Counted from the stretch's first letter, positions 30,077-41,200 are shown. The stretch is 64,000 nt of DNA from Arsukibacterium sp. UBA5043 (GCA_002415085.1 DIBV01000001.1:398459-462458); one strand, 5' to 3'. Numbers and translations are program-made. Notes: generated by a model from the letters alone, not told the origin.

Positions 30077-30343
30077 TTACTCCTCGTCCACGCCAAATTC
30101 TTTATCAAGCTTGTTCATTCTCCAGGCATAGAAGAAGATCAAAACGATAAACGTTAAAATAGAACCTTGTTGCGCAAACCAGAAACCCAGGTCTGTGCCT
30201 CCAACCGCAATACCTGCTAACCATGGCCGCAGTAAAATGCCAAAGCCATAGGACACCAATGCCCATATCGCCAGACTGATAATGATCAAGCGCAGATTCG
30301 CTTGCCAGTATGCCTGGGCGTTACTTTTATGGTCCGCCATCAT
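30077..30343 (-). CDS. DUF4212 small subunit of the symporter
   Basis: 88 residues with two transmembrane segments (about 16-38 and 50-73) and a charged tail MNKLDKEFGVDEE. This matches DUF4212, the small partner encoded ahead of VC2705-type sodium:solute symporters. The ribosome site AAAGGAGAAAT precedes two adjacent ATGs (30343 and 30340); either may be used. Confidence 0.88.
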   Translation of the reverse strand: MMADHKSNAQAYWQANLRLIIISLAIWALVSYGFGILLRPWLAGIAVGGTDLGFWFAQQGSILTFIVLIFFYAWRMNKLDKEFGVDEE

Positions 30344-30409
30344 ATTTCTCCTTTAGTTATTTTTATCGAGCATTGTTAATCTAGCAGTAGTTAACCGGGG
30401 CGCCAGCCC

Positions 30410-30419
30410 GACTTTAGTC
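30410..30419. promoter_or_regulatory. Candidate CrbR-type operator, actP-crbS divergent region
   Basis: GACTTTAGTC, within the perfect inverted repeat CGAC-TTTA-GTCG (30409-30420), between the divergent DUF4212-actP and crbS genes. A similar palindrome occurs upstream of acs. Assignment to CrbR is inference from the shared motif and context. Confidence 0.35.
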
Positions 30420-30496
30420 GAAGCCTGACAGCCAAAGATTGACAGCAAGGGTTATTGCAGCCCAAAGTAGCGTTAATAAGTACTAAGGAGAATGCT

Positions 30497-33400
30497 GTGA
30501 CAGCATGGACTGTCGCCTTATTGGCGCTAATTTATGTCGGGGGGTTGTTCTGGGTTGCGAACTGGGGTGAACGTCATGCCGATGACCGGCTTATACGAAA
30601 GTATGGGGGGCTTATTTATAGTCTGGCTCTGGCAGTGTACTGCACTTCCTGGACCTATTATGGTGCGGTGGGCACCGCGGTTACCCGTGGCTGGGATTAT
30701 ATCCCGATTTATCTTGGCCCCGTGCTACTGTTTATTTTTGGCCAGCCTTTTCTGTTTAAATTGCTGTATGTGTCAAAAAAGCAAAATGTAACCTCAATTG
30801 CCGACTTTATCTCTGCCCGCTATGGCAAGCGTAAAAATATTGCCATGTTCTCGGCCATTATTTGCCTGATTGTGGTGGTGCCCTATATTTCGTTGCAATT
30901 AAAAGCCGTGGCCAGTTCTTATCAGGTACTGCTCGGTGGTGATTTTTCCGACACTGCAAGTCATTGGTATCAGGACAGTGCCTTACTTAGCGCCATCGCC
31001 ATGGCGTTTTTTGCCATTTTATTTGGTACCCGCAAATTACATTTAACTGAGCAGAATCGCGGCGTCATGGTCGCTATAGCCTTTGAATCTGTGGTTAAAC
31101 TGTTTGCTTTACTCACTCTGGCCATCACGGTGTATGTGTTTATTCTGGATAAAGATCAGAATGTACTACGAGTGTTTGCTGAACATGCCGCTAATCAACA
31201 GACCCAGCACAGCACGTCTGGCATCATTGAATTTATTACCAAAACCATTCTGGCGATGGCTGCCGTATTTCTGCTTCCCCGTCAATTCCACGTCGCCTTT
31301 GTTGAAAATGTCTCGCATCATCATTTACGTCATGCCCGGCGCTGGTTTTCGGGCTATCTGCTGTTGGTTACTCTGGTGGTGGTGCCATTGGCAGTAGCCG
31401 GAATGCAGATGTTTCCCGGCATGGCGCAACAGGCTGATAGTTTCGTGTTATTGATCCCTGCACAGTCGGGCTGGAACAGTTTAAGTGCGCTGGTGTTTAT
31501 TGGTGGTTTTTCCGCGGGCACCTCAATGATCATTATTGCCACGCTAGCGCTCAGTACCATGATCAGTAATGACGTGGTGATGCCTAGTTTGTTGCACTCC
31601 AGCCGGCGTAAACGCATCGCCCATGATTACAGTTTACTGATTATTCTGGTACGCAGGGCGATGATTCTGCTGGTGATGGGCTTATCGTATTTTTACTATC
31701 AGATATTTGCCCGCAATTATGAACTGGCTGAAACCGGTTTACTGGCATTTGCTCTGGCTATTCAACTGGCACCAGCGGTATTAGGCGGTCTGTATTGGCG
31801 CCGTGGTAATGCCTGGGGGGTTTATGCCGGTTTAGGCTTGGGGCTGGTGTTGTGGTTTTACACGCTTATGCTACCGCAACTGGTTAATGCCGGCGTAATC
31901 AATAGTGACATTATGCAGCAGGGGCTGTTGGGCGTGCCTTGGCTGTCGCCTACCGGCATGTTTGGCATTTCGCTCGATAGCTTAAGCCATGGGGTACTGT
32001 TGTCGTTAGGTTTTAATATTCTGGCGTATGTGATGGTATCGCTGTTCAGTAATGTCAACCTGCAAGATCGTTTGCAAGCCGTGGCGTTTGTTAAACCTAA
32101 CTTACCTATCGATCATCAGGATACGCCAGCGCGCCGGATCCGTATTCACAATGCAGATTTAAAAATACTGCTGGAGCGGTTTGTTGGCAGCACCCGGGCC
32201 ATTGAGTGTCTGGCAGAGTTTGGTCGTAAGCATAAACTCAGCCTGCAACTCGATGACTTACCTAGCGTTGGATTGGTTGAACATGTTGAACGTGAGCTTT
32301 CCGGTGTTATTGGTGCCTCATCAGCTTCGGCGATGGTTAACGCGGTGCTTGAAGGCCGCCAGCTTGGTTTTGAAGATGTGGTAACCCTGTTTGACGATAC
32401 GACTCAGGCCATTCAGTTTTCCCGCAAAATACTGTTTTCCACATTGGAACACTTAAGTCAGGGGGTAAGTGTGGTTGACCGGGAGCTAAAACTGGTTGCC
32501 TGGAACAAAGCTTACCTGGAAATGTTCAGTTACCCGGAGGGCATGGTTCGGGTAGGGCGGCCAGTTGCCGATATTGTCCGGTTAAATGCTGAGCGGGGGC
32601 TTTGTGGGTCAGGCAATCCGGATGAGCATGTTGAAAAACGTATCGCCCATATGCAAAAAGGTACCGCCCATGTCTTTCAGCGCGTTCGTCCTGATGGCCG
32701 GGTGATTGAAATGCGCGGTAATCCTATTCCTGGCGGCGGCTTCGTGACCAGCTTTACTGATATCTCTGAGCATGTTAAAGCTGTGCAGGCATTGGCTGAG
32801 GCGAAACAACATCTGGAAGACCGAGTGCAGGAACGCACTCAGACTATCTCGGATATCAATCACGAACTGCTGGCGGAAGTCGGACGGCGCAGGGAAACCG
32901 AACTGCAGCTGTTACAAGCGAAAGCCGAAGCGGAAATGGCCAATGCATCGAAAACGCGCTTTCTGGCGCTTGCCAGCCACGATATTCTGCAGCCGCTAAA
33001 CGCGGCCAGATTATTTGCCGCAGCGCTTGGTGGTGCTAAAGAGAAAGCGCAACAACATCTTATTCTAAGCCAACTTGATAATTCTTTAAAAGCCTCAGAA
33101 GAGCTAATTTCAACCTTACTGGAGATTGCCAAACTTGACGATGGCAAGTTGAAACCGGATGTCCATCCGGTGGCCTTGCAAGAGCTGCTGTCACAGCTGG
33201 CGGATGAATTCAGTTTAGTAGCCAGCCAGAAAGGCTTAAACCTGAAAGTCCGGATGACCGCGCACTATGTCCTGACTGACTCGACTTATTTGCGGCGAAT
33301 CTTGCAAAATATGCTGTCAAATGCCCTGAAATATACGGTAAAGGGGCGAATTTTACTCGGTTGTAGAAAGCGTGCCGATACGGTGGTGATTCAGGTATGG

Positions 33401-34048
33401 GATACTGGCCCTGGCATTGCTCCTGATGACTTAGAACGGATTTTTGAAGATTTCTACCGGATAGATGCGACAGCAAAAGGCCAGCAAGGTGTTGGTCTCG
33501 GCTTAGGCGTAGTCCACAGAATGGCAAAATTACTGGGGCACCCGTTGCATGTTCGCTCGTGGCCAGGTCAGGGTACGTTGTTCAGTATTAGTTTGCCGCT
33601 GACGGATCAGCGCCAACGAGCCCTGTTGCCACTACCTGGAAAACAAGCGCAACGACCGTTGCCCGGATTAACAGTAGTATGTATTGATGATGATGTGGCT
33701 AACCTTGCTGCTTTGAAAGTATTGCTGGAGCAGTGGCAGATTGCGACGGTAAGCTGCTTTTATGATGAAGCCGAGTTGCTGGCATATGCCCGTGGTGCCC
33801 CTGCACCCGATGTGATGCTGATAGATTATCAGTTAGGCCAGCATGCCAATGGTCTTGATGTGTATCAGCAAATCAAAGCGTTCTGGGGTGAGGTTGGAGG
33901 CATTCTGGTTTCAGCATCGCCACAAGCAGATTTAGCGGCTCAGGCAAAAGCCGCGGGGTTAATGTATCTGGCTAAGCCGATTAAACCCGGCGCACTCAGA
34001 GCCAGCCTGAACCATTTTAAAATGCTTAAGCGTGCCAGACAGGAATAA
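30497..34048 (+). CDS. crbS: Acetate-responsive hybrid sensor kinase CrbS
   Basis: An 1183-residue membrane sensor. The N-terminal half is a sodium:solute-symporter-like domain of about 13 transmembrane segments. Then come a STAC linker (about residues 550-640, DLKILLERFVGSTRAIECLA onward), a PAS domain (LSQGVSVVDRELKLVAWNKA), a HisKA domain with phosphoacceptor His828 in LASHDILQPLNAARLF, an HATPase domain (WDTGPGIAPDDLERIFEDFY, GVGLGLGVVHRMA) and a C-terminal receiver with Asp1110 in MLIDYQLGQ. This is the CrbS architecture that controls the acetate switch. The GTG at 30497 is chosen because AAGGAG lies 6 nt upstream. It is divergent from actP and convergent with crbR. Confidence 0.9.
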   Translation: MTAWTVALLALIYVGGLFWVANWGERHADDRLIRKYGGLIYSLALAVYCTSWTYYGAVGTAVTRGWDYIPIYLGPVLLFIFGQPFLFKLLYVSKKQNVTSIADFISARYGKRKNIAMFSAIICLIVVVPYISLQLKAVASSYQVLLGGDFSDTASHWYQDSALLSAIAMAFFAILFGTRKLHLTEQNRGVMVAIAFESVVKLFALLTLAITVYVFILDKDQNVLRVFAEHAANQQTQHSTSGIIEFITKTILAMAAVFLLPRQFHVAFVENVSHHHLRHARRWFSGYLLLVTLVVVPLAVAGMQMFPGMAQQADSFVLLIPAQSGWNSLSALVFIGGFSAGTSMIIIATLALSTMISNDVVMPSLLHSSRRKRIAHDYSLLIILVRRAMILLVMGLSYFYYQIFARNYELAETGLLAFALAIQLAPAVLGGLYWRRGNAWGVYAGLGLGLVLWFYTLMLPQLVNAGVINSDIMQQGLLGVPWLSPTGMFGISLDSLSHGVLLSLGFNILAYVMVSLFSNVNLQDRLQAVAFVKPNLPIDHQDTPARRIRIHNADLKILLERFVGSTRAIECLAEFGRKHKLSLQLDDLPSVGLVEHVERELSGVIGASSASAMVNAVLEGRQLGFEDVVTLFDDTTQAIQFSRKILFSTLEHLSQGVSVVDRELKLVAWNKAYLEMFSYPEGMVRVGRPVADIVRLNAERGLCGSGNPDEHVEKRIAHMQKGTAHVFQRVRPDGRVIEMRGNPIPGGGFVTSFTDISEHVKAVQALAEAKQHLEDRVQERTQTISDINHELLAEVGRRRETELQLLQAKAEAEMANASKTRFLALASHDILQPLNAARLFAAALGGAKEKAQQHLILSQLDNSLKASEELISTLLEIAKLDDGKLKPDVHPVALQELLSQLADEFSLVASQKGLNLKVRMTAHYVLTDSTYLRRILQNMLSNALKYTVKGRILLGCRKRADTVVIQVWDTGPGIAPDDLERIFEDFYRIDATAKGQQGVGLGLGVVHRMAKLLGHPLHVRSWPGQGTLFSISLPLTDQRQRALLPLPGKQAQRPLPGLTVVCIDDDVANLAALKVLLEQWQIATVSCFYDEAELLAYARGAPAPDVMLIDYQLGQHANGLDVYQQIKAFWGEVGGILVSASPQADLAAQAKAAGLMYLAKPIKPGALRASLNHFKMLKRARQE

Positions 34049-34065
34049 TCAGCAATCAGTGTCAT

Positions 34066-34740
34066 TCAGTGCTGTTGCGCCATTGCCCGGTCTACCGGCG
34101 GCTCTAAGGTGAGTCGCTGCGCTTGAATGACCACCTGGGTGCGATTGGTGCAGCCCAGTTTGCGAAAAATAGCAGTAATATGCGCTTTAACCGTGGCTTC
34201 TGAAATATGCAGATCATAAGCAATTTGTTTATTCAGCCAACCTTCGGTTAAGTAATATAGCACTTTATATTGTTGCTGAGTAAGCTGCGCTACTTTAGCG
34301 GCCAGGTCTAAATCTTCGCCGGCACTTTGTTCCTGAAACACTGCTTTGTGCAGAGGCGCAGGCACCCAGAGCTCACCTGACAGCACAGCATTCAGCGCTG
34401 TACTGATATCCACTGGGTTAGCCGATTTGGGAATATAGGCCGACGCACCAAAGGCAATTACCCGGCGAATGACATCTAATTCTTCGCTGGCAGAAATAAC
34501 GACTATTGGCAGGCTGGGATGGTTTTTACGCAACTGAATTAATCCCAGAAAACCGCAGTTACCAGGCATATGTAAATCCAGTAGCAACAAATCAGTATCG
34601 GGATGTTGCTCCAATGCAGTGCAGGTACTGTCGAAACTATCTGCTTCGATGGTCGCCTTGGTGACAAAAGTACTGCTTATCGCATTAATCAATGCGTTGC
34701 GAAACAACGGATGGTCGTCTGCAACAATAAGCTTTGTCAT
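34066..34740 (-). CDS. crbR: LuxR/NarL-type response regulator CrbR
   Basis: A 224-residue regulator. The receiver has acidic residues in VADDHPLF and phosphoacceptor Asp55 in LLLLDLHMPGNCG. The C-terminal LuxR-type helix-turn-helix (about residues 150-205) contains QQYKVLYYLTEGWLNKQIAY and ISEATVKAHITAIFRKLGCT. In Vibrio and Pseudomonas the orthologous CrbS/CrbR pair activates acs; the location between crbS and acs supports the same role here. The start ATG follows GGAGGATTTAT. Confidence 0.88.
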   Translation of the reverse strand: MTKLIVADDHPLFRNALINAISSTFVTKATIEADSFDSTCTALEQHPDTDLLLLDLHMPGNCGFLGLIQLRKNHPSLPIVVISASEELDVIRRVIAFGASAYIPKSANPVDISTALNAVLSGELWVPAPLHKAVFQEQSAGEDLDLAAKVAQLTQQQYKVLYYLTEGWLNKQIAYDLHISEATVKAHITAIFRKLGCTNRTQVVIQAQRLTLEPPVDRAMAQQH

Positions 34741-34778
34741 ATAAATCCTCCGGTAAGATCCAGAATTGTAATTATAAT

Positions 34779-34803
34779 AAAGGCCGCAATAGCGGCCTTT
34801 TTT
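34779..34803. terminator. Terminator after acs
   Basis: Perfect 9-bp stem AAAGGCCGC/GCGGCCTTT with AATA loop. It lies between the acs stop and the crbR start, so it acts on the minus strand for acs; it has T-rich flanks in both directions. Confidence 0.75.
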
Positions 34804-34843
34804 GCTGCAACTGGAACAACGTTAAGTGTACGCTGTTTTTTCC

Positions 34844-36799
34844 TTATTGACGATTTAAACGGTTATTCACTAAAATTTCAACAACTGACGGGTCGGCCAG
34901 GGTTGAAATATCACCTAACTGATCATGCTCATTTGCGGCAATTTTGCGCAGGATGCGCCGCATAATTTTACCCGAGCGGGTTTTCGGTAAGCCTGCTGGT
35001 GCCCATTGCACCAGATCCGGGGTTGCGATAGGCGAAATTTCTTCCCTAACCCAGGCCCGGATGGCTTTCGTCAGTTCATCGCTGGGTTCAACGCCAACTC
35101 GTGGTGTAACATAAACATAAATACCCTGACCTTTAATAGGGTGCGGATAACCTACCACTGCCGCTTCTGCTATTGCCTCATGCGCGACTAGGCAGCTTTC
35201 AATTTCGGCAGTACCCAAACGATGGCCGGAAATATTTAATACATCATCTACCCGGCCGGTTAGCCAGTAATAACCATCTTCATCACGCCTTGCGCCATCG
35301 CCGGTAAAATACATGCCCGGATAAGTACTGAAATACGTCTGCTCAAAACGATCATGATCGCCATATAAGGTACGCATCTGGCCGGGCCAACTGTCCAGGA
35401 TCACCAGATTACCAGTAGCGACACCATCAAGTTGCTTGCCTTCATTATCGAGAATTGCCGGTTTTATGCCGAAAAATGGCCGGGTGGCAGAGCCTGGTTT
35501 CAGTGCTGTTGCACCAGGTAACGGCGTAATTAAAATACCTCCGGTTTCAGTTTGCCACCAGGTATCGACGATAGGACACTGGCTATTACCCACCTTTTCG
35601 TAATACCAGTTCCAGGCTTCCGGGTTTATTGGCTCGCCGACGCTACCCAGAATTTTCAGCGAACTTAAGTTGGCACCTTCTACCGGGCTGTCACCATGGG
35701 CCATCAGTGCCCTAATTGCGGTAGGGGCAGTGTAAAGAATATTAACCTGATATTTATCAACAATTTGTGATATACGTTTAACGCTGGGGTAGGTTGGTAC
35801 CCCTTCAAACATCACACTGCTGGCGCCGTTGGCCAGAGGGCCGTAAATAATGTAACTGTGACCGGTAACCCAGCCGACATCCGCTGCGCACCAGTAAATG
35901 TCACCGTCGTGATAATCAAATACGTACTGATGCGTCATCGCTGCATACACCAGATAACCGCCTGTGGTGTGTAATACGCCTTTGGGTTTACCGGTCGAGC
36001 CTGAGGTATAAAGAATAAACAGCGGATCTTCGGCATTCATTGGCTCTGGCTCACAGTGCTTACTCTGGCTGGCGACCAGCTCGTGGTACCAGACATCCCG
36101 CCCGGGATGAAAATCGATATTTTTAGCCACGTGTTTGACCACGATAACATTTTTCACCGGGCTGTCAGTGCCCAGATGGGCCAGCGCTGCATCAGTGTTA
36201 TCTTTTAAGTGCGTTGCTCTGCTACCACGTAGTGCCTGATCAGAGGTAATAACCAGTTTTGAATCGCAATCAATAATCCGGCTGCCCAGCGCATCGGGTG
36301 AAAAGCCGGCAAAGACCACAGAATGGACCGCGCCAATCCGGGCGCAGGCTAATAAAGCGATGGCCGCCTCCGGGATCATCGGCAAATATATTGTTACCCG
36401 ATCACCTTTATTCACCCCCAGCGATTTCATGCCATTTGCCAGCGCACACACCTGATCGTAAAGTTGCTGGTAGGTCACCGTCTTCTGCACCCCGGGTTCA
36501 TCGCCTTCCCAGTAAAACGCAACCTGATCGGCTCTGTCAGCCAGGTGACGGTCTAAACAGTTATAACTGGCATTTAAGGTGCCGTCGCTATACCAGTTTA
36601 CTTTAACCTTACCTAGCTCAAAACTGGTGTCTTTTATCTTGCTGTAGGGCGTGATCCAATCCAGACGCTTACCTTGCTCAGCCCAGAACTGTTCAGGCTG
36701 CTCAACCGACTGACGGTACATTTCCTGATAAATGTCATCGGTAATATGTGTATTGGCTTTGGCCTTAGCACTTACCGGATAAAGGCTTGGATGTGACAT
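34844..36799 (-). CDS. acs: Acetyl-CoA synthetase
   Basis: Activates acetate to acetyl-CoA through acetyl-AMP, the high-affinity acetate scavenging route. It is 651 residues (E. coli 652). Motifs are the AMP-binding P-loop [31 protein letters not shown], the hinge/motif [20 protein letters not shown] and the C-terminal [17 protein letters not shown], whose Lys is the classical acetylation site. It is a single gene on the minus strand, divergent from the DcaP-like porin, with paired palindromes in the shared promoter region. Confidence 0.98.
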   Translation of the reverse strand: MSHPSLYPVSAKAKANTHITDDIYQEMYRQSVEQPEQFWAEQGKRLDWITPYSKIKDTSFELGKVKVNWYSDGTLNASYNCLDRHLADRADQVAFYWEGDEPGVQKTVTYQQLYDQVCALANGMKSLGVNKGDRVTIYLPMIPEAAIALLACARIGAVHSVVFAGFSPDALGSRIIDCDSKLVITSDQALRGSRATHLKDNTDAALAHLGTDSPVKNVIVVKHVAKNIDFHPGRDVWYHELVASQSKHCEPEPMNAEDPLFILYTSGSTGKPKGVLHTTGGYLVYAAMTHQYVFDYHDGDIYWCAADVGWVTGHSYIIYGPLANGASSVMFEGVPTYPSVKRISQIVDKYQVNILYTAPTAIRALMAHGDSPVEGANLSSLKILGSVGEPINPEAWNWYYEKVGNSQCPIVDTWWQTETGGILITPLPGATALKPGSATRPFFGIKPAILDNEGKQLDGVATGNLVILDSWPGQMRTLYGDHDRFEQTYFSTYPGMYFTGDGARRDEDGYYWLTGRVDDVLNISGHRLGTAEIESCLVAHEAIAEAAVVGYPHPIKGQGIYVYVTPRVGVEPSDELTKAIRAWVREEISPIATPDLVQWAPAGLPKTRSGKIMRRILRKIAANEHDQLGDISTLADPSVVEILVNNRLNRQ

Positions 36800-36882
36800 A
36801 GTTTCCCCTGTGGATCTGCAGTATTTATCTAAGTAATTATAACTGGTTACTTTCTATCGAATTGAGACGGCAATTGAAATTA

Positions 36883-36892
36883 GACCATAGTC
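36883..36892. promoter_or_regulatory. Candidate CrbR-type operator upstream of acs
   Basis: GACCATAGTC inside the perfect inverted repeat TAGAC-CATA-GTCTA (36881-36894), about 85 bp before the acs start. It fits GACYWTAGTC, the same pattern as the actP-crbS site. Confidence 0.4.
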
Positions 36893-36922
36893 TAGCCAAG
36901 CATTGCATATTGCGCTAACTGC

Positions 36923-36932
36923 GACTAAAGGC
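36923..36932 (-). promoter_or_regulatory. Weaker CrbR-type site between acs and the porin
   Basis: Read on the minus strand GCCTTTAGTC, one mismatch from GACYWTAGTC. It lies 30 bp from the stronger site and about 100 bp before the porin start. Confidence 0.25.
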
Positions 36933-37030
36933 TAATTGCGAACTTACAGACTGTCACCCAAAGTTGTACCGTCAAAATTTAAATAACGCAAACCAGATGT
37001 TATTACAATAATAAAGATGGAGAACTTCAG

Positions 37031-38194
37031 ATGAGACAGAGAAAGACCCTAAGTGCCCTGACTGCAGCCATTGTGCTGGCGTTGTCGGCTGGCAGTGTTC
37101 AGGCTAATGGTTTTAATATTGGCGACACTGATGTGACCTTCGGTGGCTACGTTAAACTTGACGCCATGTATACCGACAGCTCCGATGGCCAGATTGCAAC
37201 CGGTATCGGCCGTGACTTTTACATCCCGAGCCTGACACCGGTTGGTGGTGCTGATGAGGGCGGGAGCTTTGATTTTCATGCCCGTCAGTCGCGTTTCTTC
37301 TTTAAAACGACAACCCAGCTGGAGAATGGCAAAACGCTAGGTGGCCACATTGAGCTGGATTTCCTGGCGACAGCGGGCGGAGATGAGCGGATCACCAACA
37401 GTTATTCTCCCCGGTTACGTCACGCCTTTATTACCTACGATGGTTGGTTATTCGGCCAAACCTGGTCCACTTTTATGGATTTAAGTGCGTTGCCGGATAC
37501 CCTGGATTTTATCGGCAATACCGATGCCATGCCATTTGCGCGCCAGGCGCAAATCCGCTATACCAGTGGCAATTTTCAGGTGGCTATCGAGAATCCTGAA
37601 ACCACGGTCACCCCTTTTGGTGGTGGCAGCCGGATCACCACTGATGATAACGCCACGCCGGATTTAGTCTTTAAATATGGCCAGAAGACCGAATGGGGTA
37701 ACTGGTCCGTATCTGCTCTGGTGCGTCAATTGGCTTATGAAACAGCCACGATCGATACAACCACTTCAGCGTTTGGCGTAAGCGCTACGGCAAAAATAAT
37801 GTTAGCTAATAATAATGATATCCGCTTAACCGCAACGACAGGCTCTGGTGTGGGGCGTTATATTGGTTTAAACACGGCAAACGGTGCGGTACTGGATAAC
37901 ACTAACGAGCTTGATGCTATCGACTCCACTGCATTTGCTGTGGCTTACCGGCATAACTGGAATAGCCAGTGGCGCAGCAATCTGGTGTATTCGATGTTAA
38001 GCGTGGATAACGATACTGCGCTAACGGGTGCCGGTGTAACCAAAACGACCAGTAGCTGGACCACTAACCTGATTTATCAGGCGGCTAAAAAGCTGATGTT
38101 TGGTATTGAATACAAATTTGCTAATCGCGAAGTAGAATCAGGTTTAGAAGGTGATATGAATCGTTTGCAGTTCAGTGCTAAGTACGATTTCTAA
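37031..38194 (+). CDS. DcaP-like outer-membrane porin
   Basis: 387 residues with a signal peptide (KTLSALTAAIVLALSAGSVQA, cleaved about residue 25) and a beta-barrel whose first strand is VTFGGYVKLDAMYTD and whose last ends LQFSAKYDF. The GGYVKLD start and HARQSRFFFKTTT segment are typical of the DcaP-like porin family, which in Acinetobacter takes up dicarboxylic and related acids. Divergence from acs suggests it admits organic acids such as acetate; that is inference. The ATG has AGATGGAGAAC upstream. Confidence 0.82.
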   Translation: MRQRKTLSALTAAIVLALSAGSVQANGFNIGDTDVTFGGYVKLDAMYTDSSDGQIATGIGRDFYIPSLTPVGGADEGGSFDFHARQSRFFFKTTTQLENGKTLGGHIELDFLATAGGDERITNSYSPRLRHAFITYDGWLFGQTWSTFMDLSALPDTLDFIGNTDAMPFARQAQIRYTSGNFQVAIENPETTVTPFGGGSRITTDDNATPDLVFKYGQKTEWGNWSVSALVRQLAYETATIDTTTSAFGVSATAKIMLANNNDIRLTATTGSGVGRYIGLNTANGAVLDNTNELDAIDSTAFAVAYRHNWNSQWRSNLVYSMLSVDNDTALTGAGVTKTTSSWTTNLIYQAAKKLMFGIEYKFANREVESGLEGDMNRLQFSAKYDF

Positions 38195-38200
38195 TTAAAA

Positions 38201-38222
38201 AAACCAGCGGTTAGGCTGGTTT
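38201..38222. terminator. Terminator between the porin and rne
   Basis: AAACCAGC/GCTGGTTT stem with a 6-nt loop. A T-run follows on the minus strand (seven T residues) and a shorter one on the plus strand, so it suits the convergent rne gene best. Confidence 0.75.
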
Positions 38223-38245
38223 TATATTCACAGATACAGGTAACG

Positions 38246-38270
38246 GCCCCCAGACAAGGGGGCTTTTTTT
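38246..38270 (+). terminator. Second terminator after the porin, overlapping the rne stop
   Basis: Perfect 6-bp stem GCCCCC/GGGGGC with AGACAA loop followed by seven T residues. It overlaps the rne stop codon and the 3' end of its coding region. Confidence 0.8.
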
Positions 38271-41200
38271 ATTCTGCTTTTTCTGGCTTAGTCATTGGCG
38301 CACTGGCTGCCTGTCTGGCAAAAGCAGAGCCGGCTGGCCGGGTTGAACTGCTGACAGTCGGGCGCTCTGCGACCGGAGTTGCAGGGGTAACTGTCTCAGT
38401 AGCACTGACAGATGCAGACTCCGCTGCGCTAGCAACGGGTTTAGCCATATCGGCCACTACCATATTACCGAAACGGCTTGCTGTTTTGGCCGCAGCGGCT
38501 TTAGGTGCTGGTGTTTTCGGTTCAGCTTTTGGCTCGGTCTTCGGTTGAGCCGGTTGAGCCGGTTGCTCGGTAGTAGCCGCCTTTGCCGTTGGCGGAGTAG
38601 CCGTACCGTTTTCTGCCGGCGCCAGATTCAATTCAGATTGCTCAGGAGCAACTGCTTTCTGTTTAGCTGCTGCCGCAACGGGTTCAGCTTTTTCTGCTTT
38701 AGTTTTCTCCGTGCTTTCAGCGCCTTTATCTGCAGTGGTTTCAGCAGTTTTACGTTTGGCCCGGGGCCGTCCAGGTTTAGCTCTGGCCTTGGCGGGGGCC
38801 TTGGGCTTACTGTCGACGTGCTCTTTTTCGTGTTCAGAAGCATCTTCAGCTGCAGTATCAGCAGTCGTGCTAACGTCGCTGGTATCTGCAACATTTTCAA
38901 CAGCAGGAGTCGGTTCCACTGCAGTTTCCGCTGTGGTTTCTGGCTTGGCTACAGTTGCTGGCACAACCGGGACATCAGTAGCTGTCGTCTCCTGGTTTTC
39001 AGTGACAGGCACTTCCGTACCGGCAGCCAGTTCCTGCTGGTCTTTCTTACGTTTCTGGCCAGCAGCACGTAAATGCCGTGGTGAACGGCGGTTGCGGCTG
39101 CGAGGTTCAGTACTTTCACCTTCTTCCTGATCTGACGTTTCGCTCACTACTGCTTCTGCAGCCGTTGCTTCAACAGCAGGCGTTACCGCTCCAGAGGTGT
39201 TCTCTGTGGCAACTTCAGGTGTTTGGGGTGTTGATGTCGCCACATCGTCGACTTTAGCAGTGCTTACCGCTGTAGTCTGGTTGTCACTGGCAGTTGTATT
39301 AATCGCTTCAGCGGTTTGCTCTGCAGTTGCCGGCGTTTGTTGCCCTGTCAGTGCTGTCTCAGCAGATAATTCAGGCGCAGCCGTTGCCGTTTCAGCAGGC
39401 TGATTAAGCCGAACTGACTTACGTACATTGCGACGTTGCCGGCGCTCTGCCGCAACACTGCGCTCTTTCGGCTCTTCGCCTTGTTCTGCAGACGCGGCCT
39501 CAGCAGCGCGCTCGGTTTGTGGCTTACGGGCGTCTGGCTGGCGGCTGCGTTCCTGCGCAGGGCGCGGAGTACGGTCCTGTTTTACCGGTGCAGCAGCAGT
39601 GCTATTAACGCTATCATCTTTATCTACCGCACGGTCTACCTGATCCGGACGACGGCGTTTGTTATTGCGACGACGATTATTGTCATTTTTACTATCAGCA
39701 CGGCTACTATCACGACCGGTATCACGACCAGAATCACGAGTATTATCCCGACCGGCATCACGCGCGCCATCGCGGTTGTTGCGGCTGGCTCTGCCATCTT
39801 CTTTACGGGCAGTATGCTGCTGGCTTGGTGTTTTGCTGTGCTCAACTTTCGGCTCGCTGCCGGTAATTAACCCTTTAAACCATTTGCTCAGCTTACTGAA
39901 TAAATCAGGTTTAGCATCGGCTACCGGAATACCCGATGCTGGCGCGGGCGCTGAACGGGCAGGGGCTGACTGTGCAATATTAATTGCCGAGACTGCGGGT
40001 TTTTCTTTTACTACTTCAACAGAGGGCTGGTAAGGCTTGCTGATCACTTCTGGTGCCTTAACCATATTGTAACTTACGTCATCCAGCTCTTCATCAATGC
40101 GGATACGCGATACTTCATAGTTTGGTGTTTCCAGGTGCTCATTAGGAATAATAAAGATCTGGATACCATTACGTTTTTCAATCCGACGTACTGATTCCCG
40201 TTTCTCGTTCATTAAATAGGTCGCAACGGATACCGGTACCTGGGCATGGATTTGACTGGTATTGTCTTTAATCGCTTCTTCTTCGATTAAGCGCAAAATT
40301 GACAATGCTGAGCTCTCTGTACCACGAATGGTGCCACGGCCATGACAGCGTGGGCAAACATGGCCTGCAGATTCACCCAGAGACGGACGTAAGCGTTGCC
40401 GTGACATTTCCAGTAAGCCAAAGCGGGAGATGCGACCAATTTGTACCCGGGCCCGATCGTGTTTAACCGCATCTTTCAGACGGTTTTCCACTTCACGCTG
40501 ATGCCGTACCGGCGTCATATCAATAAAGTCGATAACAATTAAGCCACCCAAGTCGCGCAGGCGTAACTGACGGGCAATTTCATCTGCCGCTTCCAGGTTA
40601 GTATTAAAAGCGGTTTCTTCGATATCACCGCCTTTAGTTGCCTTTGACGAGTTAATGTCAATTGCAGTAAGCGCTTCGGTGCCGTCGATAACGATAGAGC
40701 CACCTGACGGCAACCTGACTTCACGGCGAAAGGCTGTTTCTATCTGGGTTTCAATCTGATAGTGCATAAACAGCGGTACTTCGCCGTCATACATTTTTAC
40801 CCGATGGGCAAAATCTGGCCGGAATTGTTGAATATAGACTTTGGCTTCTTCAAAGATTTTCGGGTTGTCGATCAGGATTTCACCAACGTCACGGCGCAGG
40901 TAATCGCGGATGGCGCGAAATACCACATTACTTTCCTGGTGAATAAGGAATGGTGACGGACGTTTAGCGGCTTCTTCGGTGATCGCAGACCAATGTTTTA
41001 ACAGCGCTTTTAAATCGTAATCCAGCTCTTCGTACGATTTTCCTACCCCGGCTGTACGGACAATTAAACCCATACCATCAGGCATTTCCAACTGGCCTAG
41101 TGAGTCTTTCAGATCCTGACGTTCATCACCTTCTATCCGGCGGGAAATACCACCAGCGCGTGGATTATTTGGCATTAGTACCAGATAAGAACCGGCCAGA

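Noticed and set aside
38545-39870. Several long open frames antisense to the C-terminal half of rne
   Set aside because: They follow from the biased Ala/Glu/Thr/Pro and Arg codons of the disordered RNase E tail; their products are low-complexity and they have no ribosome sites.
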